A stretch of 64,000 nt of DNA from Telmatactis stephensoni (lineage: Eukaryota > Cnidaria > Anthozoa > Actiniaria > Isophelliidae): the NCBI GenBank assembly GCA_029948255.1, contig JALIZF010001561.1, positions 107,001 to 171,000 on the forward strand. Reading direction: 5' to 3'. The position numbers were made by a program, and so were the translations under genes. Position 1 is the stretch's first letter. The number at the start of each line of letters is the position of its first letter. The notes below the pieces were generated by a model. That model saw only the letters and a program-made list of their open reading frames with translations, had not been told where the DNA came from and ran no database searches. This document shows positions 47,194-59,202 of the stretch, piece by piece.

Positions 47194-50100
47194 ATGTACT
47201 CAAGATTCTTAGAGACAGCTAAACGTAGCCCATTCGGGACACCGATCGAAGATGTCGCAACAGCCAACACGGAAATACTCGCCGGCTAATGGCCTCTGCT
47301 GCCGGTAGGTAGATCTTGTGTGATTTGAAGGAATTTTATTGTCTTATAACTTGCACATTAGCTATAATCTAGCTTGTATTGGCCCTGATTTAGGTAAATC
47401 AATGTATAGAGAGTTTTCTTGGCTAATTTAAGACCTCTGATTGCAGTAATAAGGGCCTAACTAGCAAACCAACCGACTTTGTCAATGTTTAACTTATAGT
47501 CCGAGATTTGATACGTGAGTTATTGAACTCGATGGCTTTGTTTGTACGCAAAGAATCGCATCTGAAAGACTACATTGAATAGAGAGTTGTCTGAGGTCAT
47601 TGAAAAATGACGTAGAAATCCAAAATGTTGCCACAGCGCTTTCAACTTGACCGGCGTTTTGTTCACACGTGGATAGTGACGTAATTATTATTTATTGCGT
47701 AATGTTACTGATGCCTAGAAAAACGGAATTAAAATCATGAAATTTTGTTCCTCTGTTTCGTTGGAAAACCTGATGTTAAATTTTTGATGATATTATATTT
47801 ATATATATATAAAGCCTACATTGTTTCATGAGTATTATTATTCTTTTCAGTGTTATATTTTGTAAAGATGAGTTTTAAATTTATTGATCAAGACAACCAA
47901 GAACAGCAGAAACTAAAAAAGAATAGAAAGATTTTATTTGCAAATTGGCCTGGAAGCATTAGAATAAGTTTTTAATGATCTTTTGGAACACTGGCCAAAC
48001 TGAATGAAATTGTTGATGTCATTAAAAACATTACCACTTGTCATGGATTACTAACAAACTGTTGTAATTTGCTAATATGCCAGCCATTTTCACAATAATG
48101 TTTTACAATTTGCTTTTTTTTAAATAACAACTTGACCTCTGGTTGGCTCATAAAAGAGGCAATCACATTTGGACTTTTGGACCACTGTTTTCCTCACTGT
48201 TCTCTAACAAGCACATTGTAATGCTTATATGCCAACAATAACTTTTCACAAACTGCTCTGTTTAATCAGCAATTTGATCTCTGGTTGGCATGTGAGTGAC
48301 AAAGGCTGATTTCACCATGAACTTTGATATAGCTCTTGAAAAGAATGTCAGGAATTTAAATTCAAAATGGCGAAAAATTTGAACTAAACTCCCACTTCCC
48401 CATAGTCTGAAATCAGTATTTTATTACAGTAGTTATGGAATGTTCCTGTATGAGGAATTTTTAAATCTTTTTAATATTAAGTGCTTTCCACTCAAATATA
48501 TGGTGCCCTCAATTAAATCCCCTTCTTGTCCACAAAATTTGAAATTAGTGTCCCCAGGGGTGAGTCCCTGAAAGCCTGGGCCCGGTTGTACGAAGGTTGG
48601 ATAAAGTTATCCACCGGATAAGAGTTATCCACTGTATAGATTTTATCTGCTGAATAAGGATTTATCTGCTGGATAGCGCTATTCACCCTTCGTTCAACTG
48701 GCCCTTGATACATACTTATCCAGGATTAAATAAGAAAAGAATTGGTGTTGATCCTGGATTTGTAATCATCTGGTCAACTCTCAGGAACTGGCCCAAGGGC
48801 ACTTAATTCAAGGAAATATTGTATGAATTGAATTTACACAATATTATTTTCAGTTGAAGAAACAAGTTGTGAATTTGGAAGTATGAAATACTATGCTTTA
48901 TGTGGATTTGGTGGTATCTTGAGCTGTGGTCTCACTCACACTGCTGTCGTACCCTTGGATTTGGTCAAGTGCAGAATACAGGTAGGCATACAGAAATCTT
49001 GTAATAAAAATTGCAAGGGCCCAACCAAGAGCAAGAGCGCCTTTGAAAGTTTCAAAGTGATACCCCTCAGCAAGGCTGTAAATGCAGCATTTGAGTTATA
49101 TATTATTATATCCCACACCATAGAAAATACAACCAATTAGAAAACAAGAACTGTCTCTTCCCATGAGACTTTGAGGTACATGTAATTGGCTGTATTCTCT
49201 ATAGTGGTGTGGGATAAAATAGTTATACAATGGTTTCTCATGGCATACCATGGACATCCCACTCGTCACTTGTATTTTCTTTGTATACACACTCACACTC
49301 ACCTAAAGGTTCATGTGTATAACTAGTGACTCATGGGATATTCCATGGTATTCCACTTGAAACCATTGTATAACTAGTGTTTCTAACAGTTGGACAGTTG
49401 TCCAAAGAACAGGTCCCGTCCACATGTATGCATTTTTGTTTGTAAACACATTTAAACAGATTTCTGTCCACTGCCACAAAAACAGTGACTGTTTACAGCT
49501 CATTTTAGAGCCATCCACACATATTCAGTTTTGGTTGTATGTGCATAGAATGATGCATTTGTGCTAGGTATGTCCACACAAAAATGCTTATCTTCAATGA
49601 GCAAGCACTGATTGATGTTGTTTACGGGTGTTTACAAAAAAATGTGTAAACAGTATTTTCAAAAGTAACCACTTTGGAGAGCATTTTTATAAGTATGCAT
49701 TTAGGGTAAGGGTTTTAGTTGTTTTTGTGTGGACAGAAGGCCTAAATGCATAAAATTGTATGCATTTACAAACGAAAATGCACACAGGTGAATGGGGCCT
49801 TAGTTGCAGCCTTGCTCTGTCCTCCAAGTGCTGTACCTTTATCCTTGATAGACCCAAAGACTTATTCATATTTTATACAGTATATATTACATTTATATTA
49901 TATTTTATTATTTTAATCTCTTATTTATATTGTACAGTAACTGCATTTTAGTTATAATCTTATTGTTGTATTGTTTAGGTTAACCCTGGTAAATACAAAA
50001 ACATTGTCCATGGTTTCAAGGTCACTTTAAATGAAGGTGGTGTGCGTGCTCTTGCAAAGGGTTGGGCACCAACCTTCTATGGATACTCTATGCAGGGTCT

Positions 50101-50288
50101 CTGTAAATTTGGCTTCTATGAAGTCTTCAAGATTCTTTATGGCAACCTCATGGGTGAAGTAAGTAACAAAATTTAAGGGGATACTCCAAGAACAGTGTAA
50201 GTGGCATCTGATCAAATTGTAAGTTCTCTTCAAAGATCTTTTATTTCTAGAGGACATTTCACAGTTTGATCTAATAGCCACTTAGCAG

Positions 50289-50320
<32 letters not shown>

Positions 50321-53242
50321 TGGGCTGACTTCTTTTGTTTTCTTTTCCCTGGGGGTCACAGAACAAAAGAAGTCAGCCCACTTACAGGGCTGGCTCGCCT
50401 CCATATAAACAGCCCCTTAGTCTGTTTTTTGTATGCCCCCCTTCATTAATGATATTTGATTTTAGTATCTACTAACTCCACAACCTCGAAAGATCAGACA
50501 AGTGATTCTTTTGGCTCACTATCTCGGAATATTGAGACCATATAGATCTGCTTCCCAAGCTCTGAATAATGAGCTTTCCAACAAAATGGTCTCTTTTAAC
50601 AAAGAAGATGATTACACAGTGTATTTATCTCTGTCAAACCATTGCTCAACTAAGTATGGTGACAGACCCTGGCAAGCCATTAATAGTTGCTGTACCTAAT
50701 TAAAGCTGCCATACCGATAGTTGTTGTACCTAATTAAAGCTGCCATACCAATAGTTGTTGTACCTCAGACTTTCATCACTAACTTTTTTGTTTTAAAATG
50801 CCTACAGGAATATGCCTACCTATACAGAACATCTCTCTATCTTGCTGCATCAGCCTCAGCTGAATTCTTTGCAGACATTGCTCTTGCTCCTATGGAAGCT
50901 GTCAAAGTTAAGATTCCAGACAACAGAGGGGTGGGCTTCTACCCTTAGAACTGGTGTCCCTAAGTTGTGGGCTGAAGAAGGAATAAGAGGGTGAGTTTTA
51001 TAATATTGTTAATTGATAATCATCAGTTATAATCAATAGAGTCAGTTTTCGTATGAGTGGGAAACTTACCGTACCGTAACTGTACCAGTATCATTATTAG
51101 TTTCTATAAAAATATTCAAAATTCGTGCTGTAACTGTATCATATCGTAACCGTACAGTGTTTCCACTCATACGAAAACCACTCTATTATGGAAAACTTTT
51201 AATAATAAACTGATTTGACAAGTGATATTCATGACAAATAATCAAGAATGAAGATAATTCAGTGACAGAAAGAATACTGTGCTTTTTGACTCTAAATGAT
51301 GTAAGTTTCACATCTCTGTCACCTCTGCTAAAACTATTAGAATCATGTAGGCAAAGAGGTGGCATGGTTGGCCAAGCATGAGACTCCGGGTTTCATTGAG
51401 TCCCACCTCAGGTGCTGTTCTACATGTACATGAACTGAGTTTGTTTGATGTGCCATTCTATGCCACGAGGGTTGTTTTCTGTGTTCTCTGGTTTTTCCTC
51501 CCTCTGCAAAAATCAAAATGTGAGTTGAGCATTGTATGCCAAATATTTAATGTAGAGATAGTGAAAGTGAGTGCCAGCAGATAAAGAACCATGTGGATAT
51601 GCTGCTGTGAAAAAATTATTATTATTTAAATGAAAATATAACAGCCATAATAAGTCTGTTCTTTACTTAAATCTTCCTTTTAACCTATAAAAATTATTAA
51701 ATAGATTCTAGCCATAAAACTTATCGATTGGGTAGATTAAAGAATTATAATTTTTGTTCAACAGATTTTACAAAGGTCTTCCTCCACTGTGGATGCGACA
51801 GATTCCTTACACCATGATGAAGTTTGCTTGCTTCGAAAGAACTGTTGAATTCTTGTATAAATATGTTGTACCAAAACCAAGGTTAGTTCCCATTGAAACA
51901 AATCATACTGTACCCATGATGCCAGAGATTTGGGTTGCACTACGGTTGGTTAATAATTATCTGGGAAGAATCTTTCGAAGATGATTATTAACAAAACTGT
52001 AATGCGACCCAAATCTCTGACACCCAGAGTAATAATACTGTAACAATTGGGAACATTACCCAAATTTAGTTGTCCATGAGTGAACTGCTCTACACATGGA
52101 CATTCTCAGTACTGCTGTAGCTTCTGATGGGAGAGAGTAGTTGTATAGACAAACTAAATAAACAAAAATTGTCCAGTGCCTCTCACCTTAACCACATAGA
52201 AATGTCTTCCTCTTTCCCTTCCTTGCTTCCATCCTACCTTGCTTGCTTGCTTGTTTGCTTCCTTTCTTCCTTCCTTCCTTGCTTGCTTGCTCCCTTCCAT
52301 CCTTCCTTTCCTTCCTGTCTTTCTTTCTTTGTTCATTTCTTCCTTCTCTCTATTTTTTAATATTGGCTATTTGATTTCTAATTGGTTTTCTTCTCATAGG
52401 AGTGATTGTACTAAAGGTGAACAGCTTGTGGTCACATTTGCTGCTGGTTATATTGGTAAGACAAAGATTTTTGATTAGTTTTTTAAAATTCATTAATTCA
52501 CTGCACATGAAACGAAATTAAAAAAAAAATGAAATTTTAGCATTTATATAGCGCAAATATCTATATGTATATAATCAAATGCGCTAAGAGTTTGTTAGTA
52601 GCAAGGACAGACTGTTGTACCGGGCGACAATCCCCTACTCTTTGCGAACAGTACAACAGGTTCTTTAATGTCCCCCATATACAGGTTAAGGAAGGGATGG
52701 GAGACAGGGCCTACGGTTAAGCGTCCTTATCCGAGAAGACGTGAAGGTCTAACCGTTTGCAGATGTAATTACAAAGGCAGCACCTTCTCCTCAATTGTTT
52801 AAAGACCCTGAGTGTTGGTCCGGAACCCCGACCTCCCGCACGAGAGACCGACGCTCAACCAACTGAGCCAACCGGGCGGCATGAAACGCTGACATGAAAC
52901 GATGCCTCTTCCGTTATACTTGATTTTTATACCTTTTAACCAACATCTTGTCTATGTTATCTAGCTGGTGTATTCTGTGCTGTCGTCTCCCATCCAGCTG
53001 ACACAGTGGTCTCTAAACTCAACAACCAACCTGGCAGCTCACCAATGCAAGCTGCTCGTGAGCTTGGAATGGCGGGTCTCTGGAAGGGACTTGGACCACG
53101 TATCATCATGATTGGTACCCTTACAGCTCTACAGTGGTTCATCTATGACTCCGTCAAGGTGTTCTTCCGCCTACCACGCCCACCACCACCAGAGGAACCC
53201 GAAAGCCTCAAGAGAAAGCGCCTCCAACAGCAGGCTATGTAA
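47194..53242 (+). CDS. SLC25A3: Mitochondrial phosphate carrier, with a one-base frame break
   Basis: Seven coding exons: exon 1 ending at 47304, then 48854-48981, 49979-50158, 50808-50990, 51765-51881, 52400-52455 and 52965-53242, all with GT-AG borders. The product imports phosphate with protons across the inner mitochondrial membrane for ATP synthesis. Three mitochondrial-carrier repeats show their signatures: [18 protein letters not shown] and [10 protein letters not shown]. The C-terminus [16 protein letters not shown] is diagnostic for this carrier. The frame joins throughout except for one extra C at 50916-50917. Exon 1 is uncertain. An ATG at 47194 gives a presequence-like start that meets a stop at 47287, while the frame needed by exon 2 opens at ATG 47289, giving 318 residues. 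A polyadenylation signal may be AATAAA at 53647. Confidence 0.93.
48578..48704. mobile_element. MITE-like repeat with GGGCCCGGTTGTACGAA ends
   Basis: Inverted ends with GGCCAGTTGAACGAA on the other side, and internal TTATCC/GGATAA words. It lies in SLC25A3 intron 1. Confidence 0.65.
49107..49378 (+). repeat. ~300-bp interspersed repeat (ATATCCCACACC type), copy 2
   Basis: Second copy of the repeat at 37367-37670, same orientation, in SLC25A3 intron 2. Confidence 0.8.
50282..50420. mobile_element. 139-bp near-perfect palindrome in SLC25A3 intron 3
   Basis: GGCTGTTTATATGGAGGCGA-type ends mirrored around a ~30-bp loop. The arms are about 55 bp. It is a MITE. Confidence 0.85.
51035..51187. mobile_element. 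Inverted repeat with AATAGAGTCAGTTTTCGTAT ends
   Basis: The arms are mirrored at AATAGAGTGGTTTTCGTAT, and the interior has CCGTAACTGTA words. It is a MITE-like repeat in SLC25A3 intron 4. A further inverted repeat lies at 51922-52021 (CCAGAGATTTGGGTTGC) in intron 5. Confidence 0.75.
52205..52350 (+). repeat. CTTC/CTTG low-complexity tract
   Basis: Imperfect CTTC and GCTT tetranucleotide repeats in SLC25A3 intron 5. Confidence 0.85.
52518..52880 (-). mobile_element. tRNA-derived SINE (family 2)
   Basis: On the minus strand it starts GCCGCCCGGTTGGCTCAGTT, with A box TGGCTCAGTTGGTTGAGCG and B-box-like GGGGTTCCGGACC. The body carries GAGGAGAAGGTGCTGCC and ends with GCGCTATATAAATGC and a T-rich tail. 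It lies in SLC25A3 intron 6. Confidence 0.85.
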
Positions 53243-53815
53243 ATCCCAACATCACAATCCCTCTTTTGTAACTTCCATCAAGAAAAATTCGTTTTAAACC
53301 ACAAAAATGAGCCTGATATACCCAAAGTACTGTACAAATCCTAAATTTTCTTTTTTGAACTAATTTGAGTGTAAGAGGATGTGTGAAGAGGTGAAGGTCA
53401 TGTGACCCAAGTTTTTATTGGATATGACAAATACAAACATGCCGACAAATATATTCTATGTATTTAAGTCATTACAGTCAAATGCACGCCGCCTCGCCAG
53501 AGGTTAATATTGCAAATAAGAGAGAATTTCTCTCAGCGTCCTAACTAAAATTGTCACGAAAATCCAAAACAAAGTGACTCGATGCTATTTATGTTGCTGT
53601 TTGTAGAAAAAAAGGCTGAAATGGTGAATGGCGGCGTGTGACCAACAATAAAACGGATTTTGATAATCGTTTATTTGTGTCGCATTTCCGCCGACTTGAA
53701 ACGGCATTTTTTCAAGGCAGGGAGTGCAGTAAGCTGTACCGTTTGCCCACCCTCGAATATCATTTTTTTTAGGGTGCCGGAAAAGATTCAATCACGGACA
53801 AAAATCCTTAAGACA

Positions 53816-56610
53816 CACTGTTATTTTTAGGGAGTTGATTTAACTCGACCATAAGAGTAAAATTAACTCTTTATAGTGGAGTTAAATTTAAGAGTTAATT
53901 TTACTCGGCCAAAATTGGAGTAAAAATAACTCCGATTAAGAGTAAAATATGAGCTTGAGGGTTAAATTTACTCTAGTTGGTGGAGTTAAAAATTATGTAT
54001 AATCTAACTCCAAAACTGGAGTAAAAATAACTCTTATCAAGAGTAAAAATATGAGCTTGAGGGTTAAATTAACTCTTAATTATTGAGCTGGCAGCGTTTA
54101 ATACTATATAATAGTAACGAAGCTGAATGCCCCAGAGCCCATTAGAACTCGCTATCCAAAACGCTACAACCGAAATTTTGTCCTAATAGATTTTACACGG
54201 TTTTCATTTGCTGGCAATTATTAGATTCAATATTCGATACAATATTTGATCATATTCTTTCCACTGCGAAAAGATTCCTTTGTGATTTCTGGATTCCTGT
54301 GTGTGATGGAGAACTGGTAGCTAGTAACAAGACTTTGCCAACCAATGACAGCACAGCATTTTACCACGTGACCAAGTTTGAAAGTTGGCGGACTGGAAGC
54401 CATTTCATTGTGAACGGTTGGAAGTTTGTTGTTTACTGAGGGTTTGCTCGAAAATTCCTTCTTTTGTACTAAAGGAATTGCTCTGATAGTTGTTCACTGT
54501 AGCCAAGAAGATCCAGGAAAGCTTCGTAACATTGAATGATACAGTTTTGGGAGAATAATTGCGAATACCGACTTAAGGCGCTGTTACACGGTGCAATTTT
54601 TCTTGCAACTTGCAATGCAACGCCGTTGCGTTGCAAGTTGCAGAAGAGATTGCACGTGTAACACCCTTCTCTGCAACTTGCAATGCAACGTTGCAAGTTG
54701 CAGAAAAAGTTAAACGAGTTTCTACTTTTCGCAACGTTGCGAAGCACGTTGCAGCGTGTAACATCTATCCAGCAACCTGCAATGCAATCCCTGTCGCAAA
54801 TGACCAATCAGAACGTAGTGACCACGGATATATCTGGTTTTTCGAAGGTCAAGAAAGAGTTGCGTTGCGAATTGCAAAGAGAATTGCGAGCGTCTGACAT
54901 CTTGTCAGCAACTTGCAATGTTCTGCTTTTGTCAGCATTGCATTGCAAGTTGCAAGAAAAATTGCATCGTGTAACAGCGCCTTTACTCAACGAAAATTTT
55001 CGACTTGAGTTCAGTGTGGTTCGATCGTCGATTTGTGGCCGTTTCATTTTCAAAATTGGTAAGTTGTATTTTGTTATAAACAACTGTTCTAAAACCTAGT
55101 TCAGACGCCAGACCAGTAATGTGCCTTGCAAAATTCATGAAATGAATAACATGAAAACTTCAGCGTCTAAATACCAGTAAATTCTGCGGTGGAATATTTA
55201 GAACTACGTGCAGAAGAAGTAACACTCAGAACTATGGATTGAAATCTAAAGCTGATAATAATTAAGCTAATGTTTTCTTCATGATATATAGATTCAAGTA
55301 AGCATATATTGAATGTGATTGCTTGTTGTTTACTTGTCCGGAACTTCGGAAATACATTGCAGACTTGGGAATGGAGTATTTACATTGATTGTTATTTTGT
55401 TTCAGGTTGACATGAATATCCAAGAATTGAAGCTGCTACTGAAAGTTCATTACAAGTTTGATTATTATTAGTGATATAAGCAGTAAGTTCTTTTAGTGTG
55501 ATCACCATGAATCTATGAATTTACTAAGTACTGAAATGCTACAACTCTTGAATAATATAAATTTCCTGTTATAGTGATCTGTACTTATATTGAACTGCAA
55601 AATAGTTTGTTAAAAGTTTTGTATAACCTTATGAGCTTTCTTTTTATTCAGAATTTTGAAGTTTGTTTGTGTTGTAATGATTTGCTTTTCTATTTTTATA
55701 TTGAACTGAATGAAGTGTATTCATTAGAACTTCTTTGCTTGTTTCATTGGTTTCCCAGTACACTGTACATTCCTCCTATGTTTGATACAAACATTTTTTC
55801 ATGTCTTACCAAATATTTCAAACAAACCTTTTTCCTAAGAGAAATGTCATATTGAAATCACTGGGGCAAGCAAGTAAGGTCTATTATTTATTTCCTACTT
55901 AAGAACATTTCCTAATTTGATTTCGTTAGTCTGCTTGTATATTTTGTGACATTTATGGAGAATATTCATTTTCATTAAAGATCCTAATTGTCAATATTTA
56001 CTGATTTAGTTTTTGATCAAGACAGAACTTAAACTCTAACTTCCAGAGTAAATTCATGACCTACTTTTGGAAAATGTATTTGAAGAGTAAAATTCACTAC
56101 TTGATAGGGTCAAAATTACTCTGGTACTGGAGTTAGATTCACTCTTGCAAGGGTGAATATAACTCTTGAGAATAGTCAATCTTACACTCACTTGAGAGTT
56201 AATTCAACCCCAATTGTAGTAAAAATATACTCCCAAATGAGTAAAATTAACTATTTGGATTAGTTAAAATTACTCTGGTACTGGAGTTAGATTCACTCTT
56301 GCAAGGGTGAATATAACTCTTGGGAATAGTCAATCTTACACTCACTGGAGAGTTAATTCAACCCCAATTGTAGTAAAAATATACTCCCAAATGAGTAAAA
56401 TTAACTCTTTGGATTAGTTAAAATGACTCTTTTTCAAGAGTTAAGTAACTCTCATAGGAGTAATTACTACTCCTATATTAGAGTTATTTTTACTCCAAAA
56501 TTGGAGTTAAACTTTGAGGAGTTAAAATAACTCCAAAAAAAGGAGTTATCTGGGACCTTTTTTTTAAACTCCATTTTTGGAGTAAATTTAACTCCCTAAA
56601 AATAACAGTG
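53816..56610. mobile_element. ~2.8-kb element with CACTGTTATTTTTAGGGAGT ends
   Basis: CACTGTTATTTTTAGGGAGT at 53816-53835 is mirrored at 56591-56610. The first 250 and last 600 bp are filled with alternations of GAGTTAA and TTAACTC, so the strand can fold on itself many times. A 152-bp segment is tandemly duplicated at 56111-56417. No transposase frame is seen. A separate MITE is nested at 54574-54984. No convincing target duplication is seen. Confidence 0.8.
54574..54984. mobile_element. MITE with AAGGCGCTGTTACACG ends, copy 3 (best preserved)
   Basis: TTAAGGCGCTGTTACACGGT and TCGTGTAACAGCGCCTTTA are inverted ends. The interior is dominated by TTGCAACTTGCAATGCAA and its complement. The many open frames here on both strands are by-products of the repeat. 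Confidence 0.85.
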
Positions 56611-56698
56611 CAGTTATGAAATCCATACATTTCAGCTGCTACTTAGTTAGGTCGCCTCTTGCTGACAAATTATTTACTGAATCCCCCTCCGCCCCGTG

Positions 56699-56815
56699 TC
56701 ATTGTTGTACCAGACGATAGCCCATTCTATGGACGACATTGTACACCTACCTCAACAATGTTGTACCAGACGATAGCCCATTCTATGGACGACATTGTGC
56801 ACCTACCTCAACATT
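56699..56815 (+). repeat. Two tandem copies of a 56-bp unit
   Basis: The unit starting TTGTACCAGACGATAGCCCA occurs at 56705 and again at 56761 with a single visible difference. Confidence 0.9.
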
Positions 56816-56898
56816 GGGGGAGAGGAGAGAACAATTAATTGAAAGTGACGGGTTTACTCAAAAAGCAACAATTTTTTCGCTTTGTCTTAACCTTTTTG

Positions 56899-57532
56899 CA
56901 GGGGCGGATCCAGTGCTTTTCAAGGGGGTGTGCGTTTAAATTGATAGCCAAAATGATCAGTATATTTACTCGTGTAAAAGCAGACTACTTTAGCTCAAAA
57001 AAGTATACTAAATCTATCAAATTTAGCAACAAAATTACATTTTCGCTGCTTAGGAGATCCGAATTTATCGTTTTGTGGCGGTGAATAGCTTACGGTATGT
57101 TTACTCGTGAGCTTCGCTAAAAAGGAGAGAAGATTCCATCACTGAATGACAAAAAATCCCTATTACATCGTCTGATATATTTATGTACATCTATTATATC
57201 ATCTGATAGCTTTATACATAATTCATAATACATAATTCGGGTTGATTTTTCCTCTTAAAAAACGAATCAATCGTTGTTCGCTTCATATTCGCTCTCGATG
57301 GTGATCAGATGTGATTCCAAACTCTGCCAAACTTGCAAACACGGCCGCGCCATTTTTCCCGCCACCACAGGCTTCCCGGTGTCAAAGTAGCAGGCGCACG
57401 TGGAGGTGCCGTTAACCAAAGACTTCCCGCCCAACCATAGAAAAAAAAGTTTATGTATGAAAAAAGCTTTCATCGTCGTCCAAAAGGGGGGGTGCGCCCG
57501 CACCCAACGCACTACCCCTGGATCCGCCACTG
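56899..57532. mobile_element. Element with GGCGGATCCAG-type inverted ends, copy 2
   Basis: GCAGGGGCGGATCCAGTG at 56899 is mirrored by CCCTGGATCCGCCACTG near 57532. It has the same end sequence as the MITE at 42327-42494 but a longer interior (634 bp). Confidence 0.75.
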
Positions 57533-57704
57533 TTTTGTCCGGCATTGTAGCACTGATCTTAAGTTTTCAGGGCACGGTTAAGATCAATGGTCATACATGA
57601 GTGAAAATACTAGGCCTGCACTGCTAGCGCTGAGGGACAAGTGTAAGAGGAGAAGCCCTCTTCTCACTTCTCCAGTGCTGCCTTCGTTAGCCTATAGAAG
57701 TAGA

Positions 57705-59196
57705 CAGGGTCCGTGCAGGTCCTTAAATCCTTGAAAAGTGCTTGAATTGAAAACTCATTTTCAAGGGCACTTGAAACTCCTTGAAAATTTGAAAATTTCG
57801 AAAAAGTCCTTGAAAACTCCTTGAAAAAGATCTATCACCAAGCGATCTCTGAATTATTCCGTTCGGCTGAAGGTTGATTCGGATTTGCCAGTAAAAAATG
57901 ACAAATGGACTCCCTGTCCCAAATGATGTCCTTATTTGGCAGTACTTTCTGGCGGGAACTAGCCAACACCTAAACGAGGCTTGCACACGCGTTTTCAAAA
58001 GCTTCTTCCTCGCACCGATCGATCGTGAGATGTCAAAAGAAAGCAATTTGTTAGCCCATTCTAACGAAATAAGGTAAGTCCTCGTTGTGGCTTCTTTAGA
58101 TTAAGATATTGAAAGAAAAAAAATGATTTTCTATCGGATATATGAAGCTTTTTTTTACATTAAAGTAATGAAAACGGTCAAAGTCCTCCTCAGGTTGGAG
58201 AACCTAGCGTCAATGGCTGTAAGTTACTCAAATAATATAATACAATCAAGTTTATTGTCATAATTAACGTGAGGGGTGGTCGTTGCATTGCCCGTATATA
58301 AAACATAACGTGTACAAATATGCTTTTGTAAGCTTCTCATTGATGTTTTTTTCATTTAGCTATGTGTATCTTGTGTTAAGCTATATCCCATATCTTTTGA
58401 GCCAATAGTGATTTTTTTCATTGACTCAAAATATTATTTGTTGTAAAATGAATAGGTTTGCTGGATTGTCCCAATGAAGTGATAATCGCTATTCTTCAAA
58501 AACTTACAGTCAAGTGTATGATTGTCATGCACGTGTAAAAGATCTATTTCTTATGCCATACTGCTATTCTAAAGTGGAGGAAATTTATGTTTGAAGAGAC
58601 TGGTCACGTGTACTATACAGTGCACTCTATTCAAGGGATTTTTCAGAGACATGCCAAACATTTTAGGCAATTACATTTCTATGGAGAATTCCAAAGTCAC
58701 TTGCTGTACTTCAAACATCTCTATTTTTATAACAATCTCATTGATTGTACTAATCTTGTTGCAGTTCTAGATCTATCTTCAAACGCCCGAAATTATAGAT
58801 AACTAACCCTAACCCTAACCCTAACCCTAAACTTTAGGGGTTGCTTGCCATATCATTACAGTTAGTGATAAATTTGAATCATATTAACTGATTTCGCGCA
58901 CTTGATTTTGCAAATTTTCAAGGGAAATATTTAGCGAGATGTTTTTGTGATTAATGGTTGCTCACGCGTCGTCAGTCACGCGATTTTTTTCAAATCACAT
59001 TTTTGAAGAGAATCTTCCGAATAAATTCACATGTGATTCCGCTGAAATATGAAGTTATTTTTCATTACATTGGAAGTAAGACGTTTGTGAGGTATAAGAA
59101 TGTACAATTAACATGATCTTGATGTTCCTTGAAAATTCAATTTTGGTCCTTGAAAAGTCCTTGAAAAGTCGTTTTTGATACCCTGCACGGACCCTG
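57705..59196. mobile_element. ~1.5-kb non-autonomous DNA element with CAGGGTCCGTGCAGG ends (hAT-like)
   Basis: CAGGGTCCGTGCAGG at 57705 is mirrored at 59182-59196, and AGTAGA flanks both sides (57699-57704 and 59197-59202). Subterminal CTTGAAAA words are repeated and mirrored near the right end. The CAGGG start is typical of hAT elements, though the direct repeat seen is 6 bp rather than 8. No transposase frame is present. Confidence 0.8.
58803..58831 (+). repeat. Interstitial telomere-type repeat, four CCCTAA units
   Basis: CTAACCCTAACCCTAACC and onward gives four perfect CCCTAA units, i.e. TTAGGG on the other strand, the metazoan telomere repeat. It lies inside the 57705-59196 element. Confidence 0.9.
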
Positions 59197-59202
59197 AGTA
59201 GA

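Noticed and set aside
54469..55099. Cluster of overlapping open frames rich in Cys, Asn and Gln on both strands
   Set aside because: They arise from the repeated TTGCAACTTGCAATG words of a nested MITE.
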